This document shows, in pieces, positions 45,777 through 55,936 of a stretch of DNA of 64,000 nucleotides; position 1 is the stretch's first letter, and every line of letters starts with the position of its first letter. Made by a program: the position numbers and the translations under genes. Source of the stretch: Sarcomyxa edulis (lineage: Eukaryota; Basidiomycota; Agaricomycetes; Agaricales; Mycenaceae); NCBI GenBank assembly GCA_009761415.1, contig QUOL01000006.1, forward strand, positions 248,001-312,000. Direction: 5' to 3'. The notes under the pieces are model-generated. The model saw nothing but the letters and a program-made list of their open reading frames with translations, was not told where the DNA came from and made no database searches.

Positions 45777-47105
45777 CTACAGAGAGTTGTCGGGGAGCCT
45801 TAGCTTGTGACGCTTCTGATAGGACTCCATGACCGAGTCAAGAGCGAATAAACGAGCGACATTGCTGGCGGAGGAGATGAAGAGAGGGAGAATGGATTCA
45901 ATGCGCCTCCAATATTCCAGGAAGGCCTGGGACTTCCAGCGGCCCTGTACCTGGACTATGTCCGGACTGACACCTTCCAGCAGCAACTCCGTAGCCCCAC
46001 CGATGCGAAAGGCATGCCCCGCCATGAGTGGAAACCCTGCAGCTGCCCAGACGTCCGAACACCGCTTCATGAACCACGACTTGGTCATCGGCGCGTGAGA
46101 GCCATTAGCCGTCTCAAAGGAGAACAAGGGAGCCGATGAGGGAACCTTTGAGTTGGCCTGCAGATGATGCTGCAGCGCCCAGATGGGGCAGCTAATGTGA
46201 GGGCGCGATGTGACGGAGATATCCGCGCCGTCCTGCAGCGTAGTCTTAGTCCAAGGTATGTGGAAGGAGGTGGATGTAGCACCAGGTGAAGGGGATATGA
46301 AGGAGGAGGGAGCATCACCTCGCGATACGTGCTTCGCCGGAGAAAAAGTACCTGGACTAGGGATAACCAACTCTCCCAGCCTGCAGCAGGACCAAAAAGC
46401 CACGCATGCAACCGCCCAAACTGCCGCATCAAAGGAGAGCGATAAATCCAAACCCTCTCCCAGAGCCGTCATGGCCTCAATGGTGACGGGCGGACGCTTC
46501 GCGCGTTTCGAGTCAGCCGGACACATTTTCGCAACGCCTCGACGAACGTGATGTAGCATGTCATCGCCATTCCACACGGCGTTGTTGACGACATGCCAGA
46601 AATGAATGCCGGCCATCCAGTTATCGAGGGTACTTGGAGATAGGTGACCTGCCGCTGAGGCAGCGAACGAAGAGATGAGATTGGCCGAAGCTGGCATGCG
46701 CTGCGCCTCGGGGATAGAATGTAGATCGCAAAACTGCGTAAAGCGAAGCAGGCCCGCACCATAATTGCCCCTGGTACCCTCGTCCAGCGAGCGAATCATA
46801 ACCTGAAACAACTTCAATACAACTGAATGAGGGAGCTCACGCTGTATCTCCGCCATAAAATCATCCCCGTGAGGTGTGGTCCACAGGAGAACACGATCCC
46901 GAGCCAGGACGAGAGGACGATTGGGGGAGGGAGCAATGACGTTCTCAGGCTTAGGTTTCCTGGGACGCGCAACTCGCCCGTCGACGGGGATGGAGGCGAG
47001 CAAATGAATATCAGAATTGATCGAGGCGAAAAACTTGTTCGCCTCCGACTGCACGTCAACACCTTCGAGCAAAGCGTTCAAAGCAGGATAATCAGATTTA
47101 GACAT
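45777..47105 (-). CDS. Tyrosine recombinase of YR retrotransposon
   Basis: The enzyme inserts the circular cDNA of the element by site-specific recombination in place of a DDE integrase. The ATG at 47105 (MSKSDYPALNALLEG) overlaps the RT stop in ATGTCTAA. An N-terminal helical core-binding part (GAGLLRFTQFCDLHSIPEAQ, LDNWMAGIHFWH) precedes the catalytic domain. Catalytic residues are all present: Arg in CCRLGEL, His and Arg in MAGHAFRIGG (HXXR), Trp in VQGRWKS and Tyr in AFLEYWRRI. At 442 codons the size fits Ngaro/DIRS recombinases. The open frame extends further upstream with a non-ATG start, which is not needed. Confidence 0.9.
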   Translation of the reverse strand: MSKSDYPALNALLEGVDVQSEANKFFASINSDIHLLASIPVDGRVARPRKPKPENVIAPSPNRPLVLARDRVLLWTTPHGDDFMAEIQRELPHSVVLKLFQVMIRSLDEGTRGNYGAGLLRFTQFCDLHSIPEAQRMPASANLISSFAASAAGHLSPSTLDNWMAGIHFWHVVNNAVWNGDDMLHHVRRGVAKMCPADSKRAKRPPVTIEAMTALGEGLDLSLSFDAAVWAVACVAFWSCCRLGELVIPSPGTFSPAKHVSRGDAPSSFISPSPGATSTSFHIPWTKTTLQDGADISVTSRPHISCPIWALQHHLQANSKVPSSAPLFSFETANGSHAPMTKSWFMKRCSDVWAAAGFPLMAGHAFRIGGATELLLEGVSPDIVQVQGRWKSQAFLEYWRRIESILPLFISSASNVARLFALDSVMESYQKRHKLRLPDNSL

Positions 47106-49636
47106 CGTAAAAGTACTGAGATATGGGTAGAGGTAAAGTGATGATGCGGGGGAGACGAAGGTCCGCAGAAGGTAGGATACCACGAGATATAGGGTCTGCT
47201 AGGTTATCTTTGGTATTAACGTAGATAAGAGTAATGGAAAGACGATGATCATCAAGCACGGACTCGGAACGACGAATCGAATCATTCATGAGATAATTAG
47301 AACAAGCACCTTTGAGAAACGAGCCAATGACCCCTTGATTGTCTCCACGGATCAAGAAGTCCATGTCCGAGAGGCCCATCGCCTCGGCGAAAAGAATGGC
47401 CACCTCAGTCGCGACTCCTTCGAGCCAACCAATATGTCTATGCTCGCTCTTCCAACCCGGGACAGTGTGCCACGCGGCCCACCTGCCATTCCAGAGGATC
47501 CCAACACCGTAATCCGTCGACGCGTCCACCCATATGCCATAATCATGAGTGGGGCCCTTGGGACGAAGAGAACGAAAGGACTGAGGTGAGGAAAGTGTAT
47601 TGGACCACCATCGTAAGTCGGAGAGAGCTGAAGAAGAAAGATAGCGCGAATGAAAGTCGTTTTTATAGGCTGTGAGAGCATCGTAAAGATTGGGGAGACG
47701 AGAACGACCTCGAGAATAGACGAAGGAGAGATGGGATAAGGAGCCCACGATGCGTTCGACGCGTTTCTTGGGGGCCTGGGAGTGAGAGAATTCTTCTAAG
47801 AAGGAAGAGAGTTTAGCCAGATTCTTGAGACGTTTTCTATCGCCGACCGAGACGGTCTTCCCGGGAAGATCCCAGTCGAAGCCTACGTAAGAGAAAGTAT
47901 CGCCAAAATCCTGCCCCTTCTCTTTGTGCCAAGGGATGCAAAGAGGAGCAATGCTCTGCTTGACAGAGGCGAGATCGTAGTCATAAGAGTAAAAACGACC
48001 ATCTGAGAGGCCGAAGAAGGTACCGGAAGGAACGGGGAAACGGAAGATAGTGAAATCATCAACCCACTTGACAACGGGATCGATCCAGAGATGTTTGAGG
48101 ATGTCAACGGTCGCATCTGCAACCTCGCCCTGAAGACCAGAGGCTGAGGCCAAACCGAAGGGCACGTTGTGATCAAGATAGTAGAATCCCTCGAAGAAGA
48201 CGACGAGGTAGCGTTTGTGATCGGGCCTGAGAGGAACGGTGCGGTACGCGCCTTCGATGTCGAGAGTCGCAGCCTGCGCCCCAGGGGGTGCGTTGGCCAC
48301 CTAAAAGAGAGAGAGAGAGAGGGCCGGTCAGCAACGCGCTAACACGGAGAGAGTGAGGAAGAGAGAGAAGTAAAATAAAAAGGGAAAAAAGGAACGGGGA
48401 AAGTGAACGACGAAAAGGTAAAAAAGACGAACGCCAAGGCGTAGTCTCGTTCACGACGATGACAGCGTGCCTTCAAACTACTGAGAAAGATCTAATCTCG
48501 GACTAGGTATACCCGAAGAAGGGTAACCCAGAAGAGTGAGCTTCCGGTTCGCAAAGACTTCCACCGCATCCGCAAATATCAAAAAGAAAAGAGGGTGGAA
48601 AGAAAGGAAAGGAACGAGGAAGAGAGAAGAGAGGAGAGAACGATCTGTGAGAGCGAGGACGTACAATTTCCGCGACTTCAGAGGCGGTACCCCAGCGAGT
48701 GGGAAAGTCGTCTGAATTAATCTGATCGTTGATAGAGTAAGAATATTTGCCGCGATATGAAAGATTTCGGCAGACACGAGGTTTATCAGGCTCTCCAGGA
48801 GCACCAGGTTTGATGACGAGTTGGATGGGGGAAGATCGAAAAGGACCAATTTTGGCCTCCATCTCCTCCTTGGTGAGAGGAGCAGAGAAACGACCAAGAC
48901 GAACCTCCTCTTGTATGTAAGAACGAACAATGTCAGAATGAAGCGAAGACAGAGGTAAGTTGGGAGGACAATAAGATTCGACGATGGGAGCCATGTCGCC
49001 AATAGAAAAACCGTGAGAAAGCTTAAAACATAATTCGGGATAACGAGAAAGGAGGCCGAGTTTCTCCAGAAAGAACTGAAACGCCTCGACGGAATAGGGA
49101 GTATTAATCTTGGAAAAATTGGGATCAGTATCGTAAGGGTGGGATTCGGGTTTAAGGTCATCAAAATAAACGTGATCTTCGACGGGAGGTGATGGTACAA
49201 CAGGAGGCGAGAAAATAACGAAATGATCAAGAGGAGGAAGTGGCGTAACAACGTTCGGAGCAGATTCTATAGTACAAGGAGAGAGAGAAGAGAGATCAAC
49301 ACTTCCTGGAGCAGGCCCCGTGATCGGGAGACCCACAGAAGGAACAGAGGTGTTGTTCAGGGTGAGCGATCTTGCAGACGCGTTTGGGATTCTGGAGCTG
49401 GAAGGTAATGCAGAGAGGAGCTGAGGAAGATCGAACGACGAGCTTTTTGTCAGTGTAGAGCGAATACGTTTCGCCGCCTGTCGACGATGTCTTTTCTGTG
49501 CAGCCCGAGAACTTGTGTCCGGTACGCTTGCAACAGAGGCAGAGGGGAGAGGAGGGGGGACGAGCGGCGTCGTGAGAATCGGAGGACTCGGGAAAATTGG
49601 AACGAGATGAGGAAGGCCTCGAGCCCACTGGATCAT
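47098..49636 (-). CDS. RT-RNase H of YR retrotransposon, with 364-nt intron
   Basis: Two open frames join in phase across an intron at 48301-48664 with donor GTACGT and acceptor CTCTTTTAG. The exon junction reads ASEVAEI/VANAPPGAQ. Upstream of it lie EEVRLGRFSAPLTKEEMEAK and KPRVCRNLSYRG (RT fingers). Downstream are LDIEGAYRTVPLRPDHKRY, VPFGLASASG and the active-site VKWVDDFTIF. RNase H follows with IWVDASTDYGVGI, WLEGVATEVAI and RGDNQGVIG, then the C-terminal DNLADPISRG. No methyltransferase domain follows, which favours Ngaro over DIRS-1. The frame is open from 49687 and overlaps the end of gag by about 390 nt in another frame. ATG 49636 is a possible start, but frameshifting or splicing from gag is equally possible. 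Confidence 0.88.
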
Positions 49637-50999
49637 ATCGAGAGGAAGAACGAGCGTTTCGGTCCGGACCACCTGACGTGGTCGCACGTGCGTTGCGGAC
49701 TTCGGTGCGTAGGATGTGTAATTTTACCTTGTCGAACCGAGCCAAGTAAGCCGACTCGTTGAATTGGCGCGGGTCCAAGGACCAAGAAGTGTATTCCTGA
49801 TGGTCGAAGAAGCGAATGGCGTCAAAATTATCTTCGAAATTCTCTTCGCGCGTAAGACGCATGTAATGTGAGCGCCAGCGATGAAGAGTGGGAAGGTCGT
49901 AGAATTTCTCGATGAAGTCGAGTCGACGCTGCCACGCTTCATGCCACGTGCCTGGGGAAAGTGTCAACGGATCGCCGAACTCGGAGGTGTCGATGATATG
50001 GATCTTTTTGCCATCGGGTCCTTCAGTGGTGAGCATGCGCGTTCCGGCGTATTGTCGATGAAGCTGATTAGTGGTTTTGGTGGTAAACATGATAAGGGAT
50101 ATGGGAATATGATTGGCGGCGAGTTTGACGATAGAAGGATGAATGCCGAATCCGGATTCGGCAGAAGTGCCGTCGTCGGGACGTTCGCTGGCCGAATCGA
50201 AAAGTTTGCGAGGGATGATGGAATGCGCTGCGTCGGTCATGGGAGGAGCGTTGGAAAGAGGAGCCAAAAAACCAGAAATACGTGAACGAGAAGTAGGTGA
50301 AAAGGTGGAAAAAGCAGAGAGAAAGCCGATTACGGGATCAGAAGCAGGAGGAAGTGGAGCAGACGTATTCTGAGCAGCAGAAGGGGGAGGAGGGGGTGGA
50401 GGAGTAGAGGGAAGAGGAAATTGACCATGAGCAAAAGAAGGAAACGAAGGTGGAGCAAAAGAAGAAGCAGCAGGACGAGTAACCGAAGCAGAAGGGAAAG
50501 TGGGGGCAGAAGGGAGAGGGACATGAGAAGGGGCATTTGAAGGAGCAGAAGAAGAATTAGCAGAAGAAGACGAAGCAGGGGCATTAGCAGAAGAAGATGC
50601 AGGAAAAGGAAGACGTCTAATGTAATAATAAGAAATGCTAGCAGGAACGTCGGATTCGCCGCGATCGCGACAACGCTTGAGCCATTGGTTGTACACGAAG
50701 ATTTTATCGTTTTCTTGGTGCTTCTCCTCGTCGGAAAGGATAAAGGAATTAAGTAGGACAGGGACGGGGGGAGATGGATCCAGGTTCAAGGAGGAGGAGG
50801 ACGCGAGAGGCGACGAAGTGTGAGAACGTGGGGAGGAAAATGAAAAACCGTTGCTTGCGGAACCGAAGGAAAAAGGTCCGGTGGCGGGAGGGGTGGGAAT
50901 GGTTTTGGAAGCAGGGGTGGGAGTTTCGGGCGTTTCGCCGGCGGGAGAAGATGGACCAGGGGGAATGGTTTTACCCGTGGCGCTAGGAGGAGGTGCCAT
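49296..50999 (-). CDS. Gag-like protein of YR retrotransposon
   Basis: This is a 567-residue nucleocapsid-type protein with ATG at 50999. The first half is Pro/Ser/Ala-rich low complexity (about residues 1-220). A folded middle part has FGIHPSIVKLAANHIPISL, TWHEAWQRRLDFIEKFYDLP and FDAIRFFDHQEYTSW. A CCHC zinc knuckle, CLCCKRTGHKFSGC (CX2CX4HX4C), lies near the C-terminus. A second Cys/His cluster, CSFCGSPDHGACSRKC, ends the protein. The last 390 nt overlap the RT frame. No break was seen. Confidence 0.85.
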   Translation of the reverse strand: MAPPPSATGKTIPPGPSSPAGETPETPTPASKTIPTPPATGPFSFGSASNGFSFSSPRSHTSSPLASSSSLNLDPSPPVPVLLNSFILSDEEKHQENDKIFVYNQWLKRCRDRGESDVPASISYYYIRRLPFPASSSANAPASSSSANSSSAPSNAPSHVPLPSAPTFPSASVTRPAASSFAPPSFPSFAHGQFPLPSTPPPPPPPSAAQNTSAPLPPASDPVIGFLSAFSTFSPTSRSRISGFLAPLSNAPPMTDAAHSIIPRKLFDSASERPDDGTSAESGFGIHPSIVKLAANHIPISLIMFTTKTTNQLHRQYAGTRMLTTEGPDGKKIHIIDTSEFGDPLTLSPGTWHEAWQRRLDFIEKFYDLPTLHRWRSHYMRLTREENFEDNFDAIRFFDHQEYTSWSLDPRQFNESAYLARFDKVKLHILRTEVRNARATTSGGPDRNARSSSRYDPVGSRPSSSRSNFPESSDSHDAARPPSSPLCLCCKRTGHKFSGCTEKTSSTGGETYSLYTDKKLVVRSSSAPLCITFQLQNPKRVCKIAHPEQHLCSFCGSPDHGACSRKC

Positions 51000-51264
51000 G
51001 TCGACTATAAATACGAAAAAAGGATTATTATCGAGTGGAGGATAGAAAAAATGGCGCTGGGAGTAAGCGCTCTGAGTGGGGGAAAGGAAGGAGGGGAAAG
51101 AACCAGATCTTACTTCTGGCTTCCTTTAAGCTCAAGGCGCACGGACCTGAGAAGGCCAGAGAATGGGAGAGAACGAAGGAAGGAATCACAATCCACGTGG
51201 CGCTTACAAAGCCCACTGTTAACTATCGGACGAGCTCGCAAGCTCGCATGGCCTATCGTTAACG

Positions 51265-51705
51265 ACCACCTCAGCTAAGCTCAGCTGAGTTTGCGATTTC
51301 CCCGCCAAATTCCAACTCGCGACTTTTGCTCAGCTTGATCTCAGTTTTGACTCAGCTAGAGTCCATTTTAGGTAACTTATTCACAGACAAACCAAGCTGA
51401 CGCCCGTACGGCGCCAAAGTTTGCCTCAGCTAGCCTTCGTCGTTTGTCACACTGTGTTCAGGTCTCTTGAACTCTTCTACATCTTGCATCAGAATCAAAA
51501 ATTTACTTCCTTGCTGCATAGTATCCTTCTAATCAGTGTTATTGCCAGCTTTTGAATAGACAAGTGTGTCGTAGTAGCGCACACCGAAGCCGAGTTGCTC
51601 TCGTGGCTTGTGACGTCTTTGTGACCAAAACTGAGCCCGAATTTCCACGGTTAAAGTCAGCTCGCGGCAAACTCAGCTGAGTGAGTTTGAGATAGCTGAG
51701 GCGCC
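51265..51705. repeat. Subterminal CTCAGCT/AGCTGAG repeats
   Basis: The heptamer CTCAGCT or its complement AGCTGAG occurs at least eight times in about 440 bp, several as the palindrome CTCAGCTGAG or ACTCAGCTGAGT. Dense short subterminal motifs are typical transposase-binding sites of DNA transposons. They are found only near the right end; the left end lacks them. Confidence 0.6.
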
Positions 51706-51715
51706 GAACGGGGCC
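51702..51715 (-). repeat. Right 14-bp terminal inverted repeat
   Basis: This is the exact reverse complement of the left repeat, followed by TTA. Confidence 0.75.
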
Positions 51716-51989
51716 TTACTAACCTGCACTAAAATGTCCCGCAGCGCGCTCAGATACCTATGCATATCCAGCCTGGTAGACTGACGAGAATTGAAAGCGA
51801 CCTGGAATTTCGATGTTTTTATCGTGATTTTCGGGAACGGCAAAACCCGTTGGTCACGTTCCGAGTCTTGCCTCGTCTCTTCTTGTCATCATTCCTCCGC
51901 AGACCTTCTATGTTCAATTTTATTCCCAAGATAAATGCTCCAATATATATATCCGATTTTTTGGCTTCTCTCCCTGTCTCACAACCTGC

Positions 51990-53678
51990 ATGTCGGCTGC
52001 TAACATCGAGGATGATATCGATATCGTGCGTGCTATGTCAGTGGCTAGCTCTTATATACTCCGAGTCTATCGACACTGAAAACCGTCTATAGAAGGCTGC
52101 AGACCTACTTGAACATCATGGGCCTATGTCCGTCTCGTGTCCGTATGGGAACGATTTGTGTCGCTAACTTTCTCACTATCAGCATTCTTGTTTTACGACC
52201 ATCTGTTCGTGACACTGGGAGCCGAAATCTCGTTGATTTGGACGAGACCAAAATCCGCGAGCTCGTACTGGTTCTTTTTGAATCGTTATATTGCATTCTT
52301 TGGGAACATCGCTGTCTTAGTATTTGGGTTCAATACATTACCTTCACGAGTGCGTGCAATTATTATCATTCATATGACCATGGCATGACGTGTCTGTTCT
52401 AGAGGTTCTAGTATCTCCTACACCTTTTGGAAGAGCTGCATAGGCTTACAGACACGCTCTCTTCAGCTGTGAACCGTACAACTCGTTTCGCCAAGCTCTC
52501 CTGGTAGTAAATCAGGGCCTCATCTGCGGTAAGACAAGGTTTCATTTTCTCGGTATACAATCAGCTGCCCATGCACACATCCAGTCTTGTCGGTCATTCG
52601 GACCTACGCGTTATATGCCCTCAGCGTTCGCATACTTATATTCATGCTTGCCAGTGCAGCAGCCCTTCTGTCTGTTGTTATTGTACGTCCTTATTTCCCT
52701 CTTTCGTTGGGGGCACAAAGCCAACCTTTACAGTGGGGATTGACGGCTCAAAGCACCTCTCTCGATCACCAACTGCCCGGCTGTCACGTTGATATATCCA
52801 CTGAGAGGTACGTCTAATAAAGAATGATCTTGGATCGATGCTGAACATCTCGATGACCGAGCAGTGGAATATGTGCGTATCCTGACCTCAATGACCAAGA
52901 CATTCAGAGTCTGAAGCCTTTCAAACTAGATCTCGCTGTTATATGGGAAGCCCTGTTTGCATACGACGCCATAATATTCATTCTCACCCTCTTGAGAACC
53001 TACAAAACAAGATCTCACGAAACGTTAATTTCAAATCCCGACGACTTGACGTCTCTTCTGTTGCGAGACGGTGAGTCGTTTGAGGAATGTGCTAGATTTG
53101 TTCTTGACTTTAGCGTGTTATAGGTGCCGTTTATTTTGCGTGAGGCCTGACACGACGAGTCAGGGATCGTACTCATTATAAGCTTCCATACAGGGTGATG
53201 GCTTTTGCGAACCTAGCCAACATCCTAACATTCTATGTCAGTTTTTATTTATCTCTCAGATGTATGAATCGATTGGCTTACGACTTATGCCGGTCAGATG
53301 GCCGGAGTACGTTAGATGATCTTCTATATGCCTGAATAATTGCTAACCTGATTCACCGAAGCCTCTTCTCAAAGGTGGCTTATCAGCGTTTGCTAGCAGG
53401 TAAAGCATCACCTTTTCGGAGGACATAGTAGCCCTCATAGCTTTCGTATCAGTATATCGGTGACAATGATGTCCCGGCTCATGCTGAACCTTCACGAAAC
53501 GACGGGAAGGGGAACTCTAGGCGACACTCATACGAGTATGATCTTTACTAGGTCGCTTTCGATGATGGAGCCGAGCGGGATGGACGACGCATCTCCAAGC
53601 CTTGAAGAAGAAAACTTGGCCGTAAGCTTAGGCATCGAGTTGCAAGAGTTGGCTTTAGGGAATAGTAATTTATCATGA
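51990..53678 (+). CDS. DUF6533-type multi-pass membrane protein, copy B
   Basis: The ATG at 51990 begins MSAANIEDDIDIVRAM. Core motifs are FLFYDHLFVTLGAEISLIW and WFFLNRYIAFFGNIAVLVFG. Then come FRQALLVVNQGLIC, IRTYALYALSVRILIFMLAS, WEALFAYDAIIFILTLLRTY and FANLANILTFYMAG. The C-terminal box is MMSRLMLNLHETTGRG and the end is ALGNSNLS at 53678. Exon order and intron positions match copies A, C and D. One donor is GTCAGT where copies C and D have GTGAGT. It starts 270 bp right of the TIR unit. Function is unknown. Confidence 0.85.
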
Positions 53679-55936
53679 AAACGGCATGAATGATTTCCTG
53701 CCCGGCGGACGCGGTCTTCTCATGAATGAAGAGTTTCTATCATCTCCTGCCCACTTTGCTCAGTGTCCAGATCCAGTGTACGTTCCAATGCGCTGCGTGC
53801 TTGAATAGGTCTAGTTTCAGCTGCAACGCTCGACGAGCTCGAAAAACCAGTCACTTTGTATGTATATGTCCATCGACGCCTTGTCAGTCAGAACTGTCAA
53901 TGTCTATATCCCCCGCTCGAGTCGTTGTTCCTCGGTTCTAAGAAATAGAATGCTACCTCGCCCTTACTTTACCAAACTTGACGCCATCGTGGTCGACCAA
54001 CAACAAATTGCATACACCGCATGGTATCCATTCTAATATCTATATTCGATACAACCGTCGACGACGACCTTCGTCCAGTGGTAGAATGCTTAGCAGCAAG
54101 GCAGACGAAATGAGGGCTACGAGCAAGATGTTTCAGCAGAACAAATGCATCTCAACAAATGAGGCGAACAAAAGTTCACGAGGAAGTATGCTTACCTAGT
54201 TCTTGAGTCGCAAGGTCCGCCAGAAATTCCTCCACGGCAACACATATTTGCCACCGCTCGCTGCCGTTCTGTGACAACAATGACAATGATGCATCGTCGA
54301 AATGGAGAGCTGAGAAATAATGCCAATGGCGGGCGCGAGCGGGTCTCACATTTCAGAACATGTCAATATCCAGTGGGTATGTGTTCACCCACTTAAGGGC
54401 GAGAGTTTCGAGACAAAGGCGGCCGGCCGCAAAGTCTACTACTCTAGCACAGGATTCAAAAGGGGCATCCGACGACAAGGTATCATTCGTCTGCCGTAAG
54501 GAATTGAAGACTGCCGTGAGGAACAACGTCGATCCCCATGATGAGGACAGAACGAGCGTCACTTTGTGCCAGAACTATGGACTCAAGGAGAGGCCCAGGA
54601 TCTAAGCAATTTCGGAAGTACGGAGTACAAGCACCGGGTATTGAAGAAAGGGCGCCTATATCCTTCTCAGTGGAGATGCCTTTCTCCTATACCGATTATC
54701 AAGTTATCAAGATATAACGTTGCCAAGCAAGAAGTTGCTACGATTAGACCAGGACTTGAGGGAAGCGGCATCAGATATATGAAAGTCGCACGCTAGCGAG
54801 TGGTGTTGACAGAAAACGGAAGAAAAATGGGGCGAGGAATGCCGATAGCACTAAGGTCTCTCGTTCTAGCGCAGCAGCACCGTCGGAGGATATCTACTGA
54901 ACGACATGCGCCCCATCCGCACAGTGCATCAAAGAAGCTTCAGATAACAATTCTGAGGCTTGAGAGACGGTCCTCGCCAACGGTGAGGACATGAAAATCC
55001 ATCATGCTGCCGCCCATTATAGTCATGTCGCGTAGATCCAAATTATCGATGACAAGAAATGTCGTCCGAAGACGGCAGTTATGAAGCATTCAACGACGGA
55101 ATAATTGTGTGTAGAATGGAGATAGATGTCCAGAGAGATGTACTGTTGAGAATTTCGTGCCAAAACTGTGTTACTTGTGCCAGATGAGAAAGAAATTGTT
55201 TCCTGTGGTCCCCGAATGCAGCGGCATGCGCAGCCTCAACTATGAATGCCGTCGTGTCGCTTGGGACTGAGTGGATTCGCGGACCCGAGTCGTATGCGCA
55301 TGCGCCACCGTGTTCAACGTTCAACGGGGATGGGCACTGGCTTCGACGCTGCTCAGATTTGTCATCTTCATCTGGCAGCGAAACTCCACGCAACCACAAG
55401 AGCCTCGAACGACGTTCGTGAGGTTCCTCCTCCAGCTCAAACTGAAGAGAATCGACGAAATGTTATCAACTCTTCATCGATAAACGCTGAACGCTGCCCA
55501 AGGACAAGAACAAAAATAGAGTAGAGTTCAGCGGTGTTCAACTCCCGGCTCGATGGGCGTGGCAACGGCTCTCACCGTTTATGTGCTCTTTTTAATGTCT
55601 TTTGGCAAGACGATACGGATATAACTCCCTGGAGCTTGGAGGTCGATATGAACACACGTGAACCCACGTGGATATGCTCGTTTCCCAGCGGAAAAAATTT
55701 ACAGCCCGAAGATTCCCACATCATCGATCATGTTTACGAGATCGATCAACGGAATGCAAATCGCTCCCACTAAGTACAAGCCAGTAAGTCCTCATCTATA
55801 AGCACGGTTCTCCATTTGTACCAACTTAATATGCAGGTTGAAAGTTTCGTAACTTTCGTTAAATCAGATACTCTCATGCATCTTGGTTCGGGTTCCCTTT
55901 CTTCTCCCAGCCCCGTTACTACCGGACTCATCTAGT
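53679..55936. other. Region between copies B and C with possible gene remnants
   Basis: No intact gene was found in this 2.2-kb stretch. The middle carries an F-box-like remnant, listed separately. Small open frames at 53726-54199 and 55534-55773 on plus show no motif. The last 100 bp lead into copy C. Confidence 0.4.
54353..55399 (-). pseudogene. Probable F-box/LRR protein remnant
   Basis: Minus-strand pieces resemble the F-box proteins of this phylum. QFLSHLAQVTQFWHEIL then STSLWTSISI (about 55130-55210) recalls the conserved SHV..WR.I...P.LWT.I block. RTTFLVIDNLDLRDMTI (about 55015-55075) and LCLETLALKWVNTYP (about 54375-54420) recall leucine-rich repeat strands. The pieces lie in different frames and are separated by stops without good splice sites. 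I read this as a decayed gene, with low confidence. Confidence 0.35.

Larger units (their letters stand above)
45212..51715 (-). mobile_element. 6.5-kb TIR unit with TTA duplication, enclosing a YR retrotransposon
   Basis: A perfect 14-bp terminal inverted repeat, GGCCCCGTTCGGCG at 45212-45225 and its reverse complement at 51702-51715, bounds the unit. TTA stands outside each end (45209-45211 and 51716-51718) as a direct duplication. A 3-bp TTA/TWA duplication and GGCCC-type ends are the habit of PIF/Harbinger DNA transposons, yet no transposase is coded inside. Instead the unit holds gag, RT-RNase H and tyrosine recombinase genes of a Ngaro/DIRS-order element. The simplest reading is a YR retroelement nested inside a nonautonomous Harbinger-like element; capture of these ends by the retroelement is the alternative. 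Confidence 0.7.
51000..51715. other. 5' region of YR element and right end of TIR unit
   Basis: About 230 bp next to gag are purine-rich and probably form the 5' end of the retroelement. The rest, from about 51265, is noncoding and carries the subterminal repeats noted separately. The retroelement/host-element junction could not be placed. Confidence 0.45.

Noticed and set aside
48478..49251. Long minus-strand open frame of 257 codons rich in Leu/Ser
   Set aside because: It overlaps the RT exon in another frame and crosses the RT intron; the RT frame carries the conserved motifs.
50330..50584. Leucine-run open frame on minus strand
   Set aside because: It is a frame shadow of the Ser/Pro/Ala-rich low-complexity part of the gag protein.
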